A program made the translations under genes and the position numbers. A stretch of 5,207 bases of DNA from Puniceicoccales bacterium (GTDB taxonomy: Bacteria; Verrucomicrobiota; Verrucomicrobiae; Opitutales; LL51). A model generated the notes under the pieces. It ran no database searches. It worked only from the letters and a program-made list of their open reading frames with translations, and had not been told where the DNA came from. Location: assembly GCA_031259625.1 (NCBI GenBank), contig JAIRLG010000052.1, positions 1-5,207 on the forward strand, written 5' to 3'. Shown here one piece after another: positions 1-5,092 of the stretch. Within the stretch, counting starts at the first letter, position 1. The number at the start of each line of letters is the position of its first letter.

Positions 1-119
1 CTCCCTAATCTTCTCCAGAAAATGCCTTTCCGCCTCAAGAATCCATTTTCCCCCAGCTCATCCTTGCCAATTCCTGTTCCCTGAAATCAAGCTTCCCTTC
101 AAAATCTCGCCGCACCTCT

Positions 120-135
120 CTCTGGCAAGCGTAAA
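120..135. repeat. 16-bp direct repeat, left copy
   Basis: CTCTGGCAAGCGTAAA is identical at 4733-4748. The match ends abruptly on both sides. See the right copy for context. Confidence 0.7.
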
Positions 136-160
136 TTCCGACAATGGGGTTGCTTGAGGC

Positions 161-230
161 ATTCAGGCTTCAGGCTTTCCCTGTTTCAGGAATTCAGACC
201 TCAGGCTTCGGAGCTTCCCTGTCTCATGGA
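161..230. repeat. Degenerate short tandem repeat (TTCAGGC-like)
   Basis: TTCAGGC occurs twice in tandem at 162-175. Related pieces follow: TTTCAGG (183-189), ATTCAGACCTCAGGCTTCGG (192-211). A longer echo pairs GGCTTTCCCTGTTTCAGG with GAGCTTCCCTGTCTCATGG. This looks like a decayed heptamer array, probably non-coding. Confidence 0.55.
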
Positions 231-281
231 GTTTGGGATTTGGGGATTTCCTCCTCTCGCTCTCGGTTTTCTCTAGCCGTC

Positions 282-414
282 TTCGCCGCCTTTGGAGCCC
301 CGAAGGGGCTCGGGCCCGCGGCTCCGCGGCGTCTCCCGCCGCGGGAGCCGCGGGCCCACCGGCGCAGGGGCGAGAAAATTTATTTCCTCGCCCCGGCGCC
401 GCAAAGGCGGCGAA
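282..414. repeat. Cloverleaf palindrome D, same architecture but divergent sequence
   Basis: The closing stem is 282-294 with 402-414 (13 bp, TTCGCCGCCTTTG). Hairpin 1 is 295-301 with 305-311 (7 bp, loop GAA, exactly the size and loop of copy A). Hairpin 2 is 312-331 with 337-357 (about 20 bp, one bulge, loop TCTCC). Hairpin 3 is 361-374 with 387-400 (13 pairs, one mismatch A366/G395) and carries an AT-rich loop at 375-386. Arm order and arm lengths match the A/B/C family, but the sequence does not align beyond the GAA loop. CGTC/GACG (278-281 with 419-422) could extend the base after a bulge. It sits 50 bases from copy A. Confidence 0.88.
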
Positions 415-464
415 AAAGGACGACAAGAAAGGCTCCCAGGTGTTCTCTGTGCGCAGGCGTTTTT

Positions 465-594
465 TGTGCGCGATGGCCCCCTGGCGAAGCCAGGGGGCTG
501 CCGCCGCCCCGCGCTCCGGAGGAGCGCGGGGCGGCGACAGCCTCGCCCGGGAGAGCCGCCGGAGGCGGCTCTCCCGGGCGGGCCATCGCGCACA
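465..594. repeat. Cloverleaf palindromic repeat, copy A
   Basis: A four-arm palindrome. The closing stem is 465-478 with 581-594 (14 bp, core GCGCGATGGCC/GGCCATCGCGC). Hairpin 1 is 479-485 with 489-495 (7 bp, loop GAA). Hairpin 2 is 498-517 with 521-540 (20 pairs, one mismatch C501/A537, loop GGA). Hairpin 3 is 544-560 with 564-580 (17 bp, perfect, loop GGA). Almost every base is paired. A run of six T (461-465 and adjoining) precedes it on the plus strand. It ends two bases from the ankyrin stop codon, so it would form the 3' end of that mRNA. It is not a standard intrinsic terminator, because on the ankyrin coding strand it is followed by A's, not T's. Homologous to copies B and C and in the same orientation; function unknown. 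Confidence 0.93.
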
Positions 595-596
595 CC

Positions 597-2207
597 CTAC
601 GGGCCGGAGGGAGGCTCTTCTCTGGCCCCATGGGCCCGCAGCAGCATCACCAGACGAGGATCGGGATTTTCGACCCAGTTCTCCTCTTTTTCTAAAAAGG
701 AGGTTAAGCCCGATTCGTCCCGCGTGTACCGCCGACGCTGGATTTGGACGGCCTGTCCCGCCGCGATCTGGAGCGGTGTGAATTCTTGCCCATCGGCGTC
801 GACGAGAATGGCCTGGACATCGGCTCCGTACTGCAGCAACAGCTCCAGCATTTCGGGATTGTTGGTCGCCACCGCCGCCAGAAGAGGGGTCAGCCGAACG
901 CCGGTGAAGTAAAATTCCCCGTTGGGATCGGCTCCCTTTTCCAACAAAATTCTCGCCAGTTCCGGATGCCGTAGGCAAACGACCCTTGAGAGAAGTGTAT
1001 AATTTTGGGTAGAGTAACCGTTGTCCTCGAGAATGCACCTGGCATCGGCCCCTAGGGTCAGCAGGGCCTGAAGGTTGGCGACCTCATCGCCCTGAAGGAT
1101 ACTCCTAAGATCCTGAGCGGCGGAGGGGAATCCGATATCGGACTCCTCCGGGATGACGTAGAAATCTTCGAGGAGAGCATCGCTGACCATGAGCCTGTTC
1201 AGCTGGTACTCGATGCCTAAAAACACGCTCGGATACATGTCCTGTATCTTTTCTCCCGACGGATTGAAATAAACCTTGGGCTCCAATTCATCCTCCGGCA
1301 GCGGCAGAATCAGCTCAACGGCCACCTCGACCCTCCCGTCCGGGAGCAGGACGATGGCCGCAAAGGCGAGACCTTCGAAGGTATCCCCGTTGTCGTCATT
1401 GACCTCAAGATTTCCCGCAACCCGCGTCATCTGCCAAGGGCTTGTCTGGGGCGAAGTCGCTTCCTCCGCCCGCCGGATCGTTCGCAGGAAGAAACCATTT
1501 GGCAGAGAGGCGATTCGGGGGCTCCTGGGGTCATCGTCCTTGGGCTGGTCAGCCGATGGGGTAAAAGCGATGGAAGCCGGTGAAAGGGGAATGATCTTAA
1601 CCGCCGCCCTGAGACCGTCCTGGTCCGGAGGGGCGTGGCAGCGCCAGCGGCCGAGGGAATTATTTCCAAAGCCCTCCGGCCAATGATGGACCACATAGCT
1701 GACGGATAGGGGGTGATGGAAATGGATATGGGCTTCGGTCAGGTGCCTCATCCCCTCCTCCGTTTTGTAGTGGAATTCCTCGCTGACCACCCCCAGGCGG
1801 CGCAGCATTTCCTTAATCTCCTCGCGGAGCGAGAGGTAGCCGCCGAACCGCAGGGCGTAACCTCCATCCTGCTCATTGCGCCAGGAAGAGTGGGAGCAGG
1901 GGAGATCCAGGGAGCTTCCCCGTTCTATCGTCGGAAAGGGCCACAGGGCGACCGGATGCTCCTCCTCACCGTAGAGGTATTCGAAGGAACTGAAAGAGTA
2001 CTGGGTAAAGGAACTGAAAGGATTCGGGGAATCCCACTTGGGCAGATGATGCAACCGCAACCAACACCCCTCTTCCTCCCGCCACGACCAGAGGTCCCGA
2101 GAACCGGCTTCCGCCGAGGGAAGATCTAGGGCGCAGAAGCAGAGGAAACAGAATTTCCAAACGCGATGGGTGGACATTTTAAAGAAGATGAAATTTAGCC
2201 AAAACAT
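597..2207 (-). CDS. Secreted ankyrin-repeat protein with uncharacterised N-terminal region
   Basis: A 536-residue protein. Residues 11-35 look like a signal peptide: basic MSTHRVWK, hydrophobic FCFLCFCALDL, then SAEA before G36, so export is likely. Residues 36-350 match no family I recognise. They are rich in Trp and His, with a short stretch HFHHPLSVSYVVHHWPEG (162-179) and a strand-rich part near 275-315. The last 170 residues hold about four ankyrin repeats: 362-391 (LLTLGADA), 395-431 (LARILLEKGADPNG), 436-465 (TPLLAAVATNNPEMLELLLQYGADV) and 476-528 (TPLQIAAG ... LVMLLRAHGA). The last is split by an insert of about 25 residues. Ankyrin repeats bind partner proteins; none can be named. 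ATG 2207 is preceded by GAGGGAGA, a plausible ribosome site. ATG 2177 would give a more classical signal peptide but has no such site. The TAG stop lies two bases from cloverleaf A. The gene probably has its own promoter, being 460 bases after the transferase gene. Confidence 0.85.
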   Translation of the reverse strand: MFWLNFIFFKMSTHRVWKFCFLCFCALDLPSAEAGSRDLWSWREEEGCWLRLHHLPKWDSPNPFSSFTQYSFSSFEYLYGEEEHPVALWPFPTIERGSSLDLPCSHSSWRNEQDGGYALRFGGYLSLREEIKEMLRRLGVVSEEFHYKTEEGMRHLTEAHIHFHHPLSVSYVVHHWPEGFGNNSLGRWRCHAPPDQDGLRAAVKIIPLSPASIAFTPSADQPKDDDPRSPRIASLPNGFFLRTIRRAEEATSPQTSPWQMTRVAGNLEVNDDNGDTFEGLAFAAIVLLPDGRVEVAVELILPLPEDELEPKVYFNPSGEKIQDMYPSVFLGIEYQLNRLMVSDALLEDFYVIPEESDIGFPSAAQDLRSILQGDEVANLQALLTLGADARCILEDNGYSTQNYTLLSRVVCLRHPELARILLEKGADPNGEFYFTGVRLTPLLAAVATNNPEMLELLLQYGADVQAILVDADGQEFTPLQIAAGQAVQIQRRRYTRDESGLTSFLEKEENWVENPDPRLVMLLRAHGAREEPPSGP

Positions 2208-2215
2208 TCTCCCTC
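2208..2215 (-). promoter_or_regulatory. Ribosome binding site of the ankyrin gene
   Basis: On the coding strand GAGGGAGA directly precedes the ATG at 2207, with GAGG four bases away. The spacing is slightly short, but this is the best Shine-Dalgarno-like sequence near any start here. It favours 2207 over the internal ATG at 2177, which has none. Confidence 0.5.
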
Positions 2216-2356
2216 AAATGCGCTCTTCGTCAACGTGTTTCCGAGGTTTTTCTCGGAATTTTTGGCCTGAGTTTTTGAGGATTTGGCGGTGGGTTTTGGA
2301 CTGAATTTCCGCTCGGCTTTTTAATTCCTGTTCGGTTTTTCCTTTGGTGATTTTTT

Positions 2357-2500
2357 CGCGCAATGGCCCCTGGCGAAGCCAGGGGGCTGTCGCCGCGCCC
2401 GCGCACCGGAGGAGCGCGTGCGCGGCGGCAGCATGGCCGAGGAGAGCCGCCGGAGGCGGCTCTCCTCGGCGGGCCATCGCGCGCGTACAATTTCTCCCAG
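2357..2500. repeat. Cloverleaf palindromic repeat, copy B, with conserved 3' flank
   Basis: Same architecture as copy A. The closing stem is 2357-2368 with 2472-2483 (12 positions, one mismatch A2362/C2478). Hairpin 1 is 2369-2374 with 2378-2383 and can extend (loop GAA). Hairpin 2 is 2387-2407 with 2411-2431 (21 positions, two mismatches and a T/G wobble, loop GGA). Hairpin 3 is 2436-2451 with 2455-2470 (16 bp, perfect, loop GGA). A run of T's precedes it. The 17 bases after the palindrome, CGTACAATTTCTCCCAG (2484-2500), are identical in copy C and missing in copy A. It is the most decayed of the three. It lies between the transferase stop and the ankyrin start. Confidence 0.92.
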
Positions 2501-2559
2501 CCTTCCCTTGGCTGACGGAACAAGGGCGTCTCTTGGCCCTCATTGGCTTTATCCCGCCC

Positions 2560-2586
2560 GGGGGACAGTGCACCTTTTACTTTTCC
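2560..2586. other. Possible remnant of a transposon end (GGGGGACAGTGCACC)
   Basis: GGGGGACAGTGCACC followed by TTTTACTTTTCC resembles, from memory, the GGGGACAG-type sequences next to Y1/REP-type transposase genes in various bacteria. No transposase is present in the window and no matching second end was found. It lies between the 27-bp tandem repeat and cloverleaf B. Treat as a lead only. Confidence 0.2.
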
Positions 2587-2612
2587 CCGGCCTCATTTCC
2601 CCACAACGGGGC

Positions 2613-2666
2613 AGAAGTATCCCTAACTACCCCTATCCCAGAAGTATCCCTAACTGCCCCTATACC
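2613..2666. repeat. Two tandem copies of a 27-bp repeat beside the transferase stop
   Basis: The unit starts AGAAGTATCCCTAACT. Copies 2613-2639 and 2640-2666 agree at 25 of 27 positions and are directly joined. The second ends one base before the reversed TAG stop of the transferase gene (2668-2670), so the array begins the 3' untranslated region. On the coding strand each unit contains GTTAGGGATACTTCT. Since 27 is a multiple of three, one minus-strand frame would repeat nine residues (GIGxVRDTS), but no gene is supported there. Confidence 0.9.
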
Positions 2667-2667
2667 T

Positions 2668-4701
2668 CTACTCCGGGTTGGGATTCTGCTCCGAATCGGG
2701 ATGGAAGAATTCCCACTGGGCGAGGGTTCGCCAGGCCTCGCTGCGCTCGGCGATGGCTTGAGGCGCAACAGGGCCCTGGGGAGCTTCCGTCTGGATGGCC
2801 TGTGACTCCGAATGGTGTGGAGCCGATGGAAAGACCGGGCCCAAGGGGAAATCGTCCTGGGGCAGTTCCTCCACTTTTCCCGACGGGAGCTGCAGGATAT
2901 GGGTGTCGGTGAGGGCGGTACTGAGGCCGTAGGCCTCGGGGATGTTTTGGGGCTCGAAGAGATTTTTCCCAAAACTCCGGTAGGAAAATCCTTCGGGCGC
3001 CAGCAGTTCCAGCATCGTCCGCACGAGATCGATGTGGCTGCCCGGCGACAGGGGGCGGGCCCGAAGGGAGGCATTGGCCAGACGGCCGTAGAGGATGAGG
3101 GGGACACTGTGGCCCTCGTACAGCGAAAAATTTTTCCGCAGATGCCGCCGGGAAAAATGGTCGCCGGTGATGACGAAAAGGGCATCGGGGAATCGCCCGG
3201 CCATTTCCTGGACGAAGCGACCGACACAGCGGTCGGCGTAGCGGGCGTGGCCCAGTTGCCGGACGAGCTTTTCGTCCACGGTGAAGCGACGAAGGTCATC
3301 CAGCGGCACCCGGGCCCTCCCGAGGTCGACGTTGAAGGGCGGGTGATTGGAGGTGGTCAGGATGAGGTTGAAGCTCGGCTCATCCGGGGCCAGGTGCCGG
3401 GACACGAAGCGGAAGAGTCCCTCGTCGTCGATGCCCCATTCGTTGCCCCGGTAGAATTCCATGACGTCGCCGCCGAATATCTCTAGAAATCCATGGGCCC
3501 TGGCGTAGTCCTCGAGGCGTTGCCAGCTGAGATAGCCGCCGTAGAATAGGCGTGGCCGGTAGCCCAGTCTTTGGAACAGATGGCCCACGGAGAAATCGGA
3601 GCATCGATGGCCCTCGGGCCTGTAGTTGGGCCAGAACCCCATCGGCGGGAAGTTGCAGATCTGGGTCATGATGGCCATGGCAGTACCCTCGCCGGAGGGG
3701 AGGAAGCGTGGATTGTGGGCCCCCTGCCGGGCGAGCTCCCGCAGATGGGGATAGAGCCCGAGCGCCTCGTACTGCCGCAGCAGGGGCCAGCTGTCCAGGC
3801 TCTCCATCACGATGAGGAAGATGTGCCTGGGTCGTGGTTCCAGCACCGGTCCCCGGGCCTCGTGACGTATGAGGGAATCAAGGCTGGAATTCGGATTTAG
3901 GCCCAGGGTGGCGAGGGCCCGGTTCTTCCTCTCCTCCGAGAGCCGGTGTAAAATGTGGGAAGCGCTGTGCTGGAGCCGGTACTCCTTGTGGGCGAAATAG
4001 AGGGCGTAGTAGGAATTGGGCAGATGTCGATTGAGCAGCGCATTTCCCGTGATGGCGACGTCGATCTGCTGCAGCGGGCGTCCGACCCAGGACCCCCGGG
4101 CCGCTGCGATGAGAAGGATTAGGGTTAACGGCGTAAGCAAGCGGGAAGCCCAGGCCGATGGCCGGCCGCCGAGGGCATCGGCCAGGCGGGTGAGCCGGCC
4201 GTAAATTCTGCAGAGGAGCCAGAACAGGAGGACGATGCAGAGGAGGTACCTGCCCAGGGGGTAGCTCGTGAAAATCGTCTTCAGAACGGCTCCGCGGTCG
4301 TCGAAGAAGAAGTTGAAGAGCCAGAAGTTGAAGCGCTCGTGGTATTCCCGGACGTAGAGCACATCCAGTAGGCCGAGGAGGAGGGTGATGAAGAGAAACA
4401 GCCGAACGGCGGTGTGGAAGATTTTTAGAAGGCCCCGGAAGGCCGGTGCGCGAGGGGCCAGCAGGAGGAGAAGGACGAAGAAGGGCAGCAGGAATGTCCC
4501 GACGACGCGGGCATCGAACTGCATCCCGCGGAGGCAGAAGAGGAGCCATGGGGCGAGGCGCCCGACCTCGAGCTCGGCCCTATAGTCGAACACCAGTGCC
4601 CAGCGGACGGTTCCGACCACGCCTAGGAGGAAGACAAAGCTCAGGCCCATGCGGACACAGACACAGGTCTGCCGTCGTCTGTCAGGGGCTTCTCTACTCA
4701 T
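2668..4701 (-). CDS. Membrane phosphoglycerol transferase, LTA synthase/MdoB (OpgB)-like, sulfatase fold
   Basis: This 677-residue protein probably transfers phosphoglycerol (or a similar head group) from a lipid donor to an extracytoplasmic glycan or lipid. Five hydrophobic segments fall near residues 19-39, 66-83, 95-115, 150-167 and 187-202, with the family GMQFD motif (59-63) before the second. The extracytoplasmic sulfatase domain runs from about 290 to 585. Its active site matches S. aureus LtaS in order and spacing: metal ligand E300 (MESLD), nucleophile T340 (GEGT), W393/R395 (SWQR), H453 (SNHPPF) and D514-H515 (TGDH), corresponding to E255, T300, W354/R356, H416 and D475/H476. A tail of about 90 residues, rich in Pro, Gln and Glu, follows the domain. 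I start at the ATG at 4701, just before arginines and the first membrane segment; no Shine-Dalgarno is visible. ATG 4650 (660 residues) is the alternative. The frame stays open to 5061, but that extension is translated cloverleaf C. The acceptor is unknown. Confidence 0.88.
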   Translation of the reverse strand: MSREAPDRRRQTCVCVRMGLSFVFLLGVVGTVRWALVFDYRAELEVGRLAPWLLFCLRGMQFDARVVGTFLLPFFVLLLLLAPRAPAFRGLLKIFHTAVRLFLFITLLLGLLDVLYVREYHERFNFWLFNFFFDDRGAVLKTIFTSYPLGRYLLCIVLLFWLLCRIYGRLTRLADALGGRPSAWASRLLTPLTLILLIAAARGSWVGRPLQQIDVAITGNALLNRHLPNSYYALYFAHKEYRLQHSASHILHRLSEERKNRALATLGLNPNSSLDSLIRHEARGPVLEPRPRHIFLIVMESLDSWPLLRQYEALGLYPHLRELARQGAHNPRFLPSGEGTAMAIMTQICNFPPMGFWPNYRPEGHRCSDFSVGHLFQRLGYRPRLFYGGYLSWQRLEDYARAHGFLEIFGGDVMEFYRGNEWGIDDEGLFRFVSRHLAPDEPSFNLILTTSNHPPFNVDLGRARVPLDDLRRFTVDEKLVRQLGHARYADRCVGRFVQEMAGRFPDALFVITGDHFSRRHLRKNFSLYEGHSVPLILYGRLANASLRARPLSPGSHIDLVRTMLELLAPEGFSYRSFGKNLFEPQNIPEAYGLSTALTDTHILQLPSGKVEELPQDDFPLGPVFPSAPHHSESQAIQTEAPQGPVAPQAIAERSEAWRTLAQWEFFHPDSEQNPNPE

Positions 4702-4732
4702 GAAAAGCCCATCAGCGTCGGCATCCGCTCCG

Positions 4733-4748
4733 CTCTGGCAAGCGTAAA
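4733..4748. repeat. 16-bp direct repeat, right copy, upstream of the transferase gene
   Basis: Identical to 120-135. On the minus strand it reads TTTACGCTTGCCAGAG and ends 31 bases before the transferase ATG at 4701. It could be a promoter part or operator, but I see no convincing -35/-10 pair around either copy. An exact 16-mer is unlikely by chance in 5 kb. Confidence 0.7.
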
Positions 4749-4824
4749 GCGGGGGATGTGTGGATGCCAGGAGGCGATTCCGGGGCGACCGTGAGCCTCT
4801 TCTACGAGCGATGGTCCCTTTTCC

Positions 4825-4969
4825 CGCGCGATGGCCCCTGGCGAGGCCAGGGGGCTGCCGCCTGCGCCCGCGCTCCTCCGGAGCGCGGGCGCGGCGGCAG
4901 CCTGGCCGAGGAGAGCCGCCGGAGGCGGCTCTCCTCGGCGGGCCATCGCGCGCGTACAATTTCTCCCAG
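4825..4969. repeat. Cloverleaf palindromic repeat, copy C, with conserved 3' flank
   Basis: The closing stem is 4825-4836 with 4941-4952 (12 bp, perfect). Hairpin 1 is 4837-4842 with 4846-4851 and can extend (loop GAG). Hairpin 2 is 4855-4876 with 4880-4900 (21 bp, one bulged T4863, loop TCC). Hairpin 3 is 4905-4920 with 4924-4939 (16 bp, perfect, loop GGA). The flank CGTACAATTTCTCCCAG (4953-4969) equals that of copy B. The TCC loop of hairpin 2 is the reverse complement of the GGA loop in A and B. It lies 141 bases past the ruvA stop and 123 bases before the transferase start. Read on the minus strand, it stays open and falsely lengthens the transferase frame. Confidence 0.93.
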
Positions 4970-5005
4970 TCTCTCTCATTCTCTCTAGCTTCTCTTTCGC
5001 CCGAT

Positions 5006-5011
5006 AGTATA
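5006..5011 (-). promoter_or_regulatory. Weak candidate -10 box upstream of cloverleaf C
   Basis: The minus strand reads ATTATACTAT here, an AT-rich island in GC-rich DNA containing TATACT. No good -35 hexamer lies 16-18 bases upstream. If used, the transferase mRNA would have a leader of about 300 bases containing cloverleaf C. The plus strand also offers TATAAT at 5008-5013, with no gene to serve. Confidence 0.2.
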
Positions 5012-5092
5012 ATGAATACCATCGAACTTCTGTTCGCCTGGGGAAGCGGCGCGCACCTCACCGACCACTGCGCCTGTCCCGCCTCGGGAAGC

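Larger units (their letters stand above)
1..281. other. Left intergenic stretch without a supported gene
   Basis: Both strands were read. It holds the left 16-mer (120-135) and the degenerate heptamer repeat. On the minus strand, two short open stretches in different frames look protein-like: 169 down to a stop near 44, including DFEGKLDFREQELAR, and then WILEAERHFLEKIRE running off the left edge. Neither has a credible start with a ribosome site. They could be a decayed gene or the start region of a gene to the left. Confidence 0.4.

Noticed and set aside
465..594. Cloverleaf read as a tRNA or tRNA-like gene
   Set aside because: The arms are far longer than tRNA arms, loops have only three bases, and there is no anticodon loop, T-loop consensus or CCA end.
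461..600. Rho-independent terminator of the ankyrin gene
   Set aside because: The T run lies on the wrong side: on the coding strand the hairpins are followed by A's. The same holds for copy B.
144..1038. Several overlapping long open frames on both strands across 144-1038
   Set aside because: They arise because the GC-rich palindromes A and D lack stop codons. Their translations are low-complexity Arg/Pro/Gly/Ala, and one overlaps the well-supported ankyrin gene on the same strand.
2239..2258. Small hairpin TTCCGAG/CTCGGAA before the ankyrin start
   Set aside because: A 7-bp stem with a six-base loop; this can arise by chance and shows no link with the ribosome site or a known riboswitch.
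2214..2573. Minus-strand frame with a helical, charged C-terminal end (KTEQELKSRAEIQSK...)
   Set aside because: Its first half is translated cloverleaf B, there is no ribosome site, and the plausible part is only about 45 residues of A-rich leader DNA. It could be a relic but is not supportable as a gene.
2344..2912. Plus-strand frames over copy B and the transferase 3' end
   Set aside because: Composed of repeat translation and the antisense of the transferase tail; no domain or start signal.
2812..3486. Plus-strand frame of 224 codons inside the transferase gene
   Set aside because: Antisense shadow of a gene with an intact, motif-rich active site.
465..4952. CRISPR array
   Set aside because: Copies are about 1.9-2.5 kb apart with genes between them, and each unit is itself a multi-arm palindrome.
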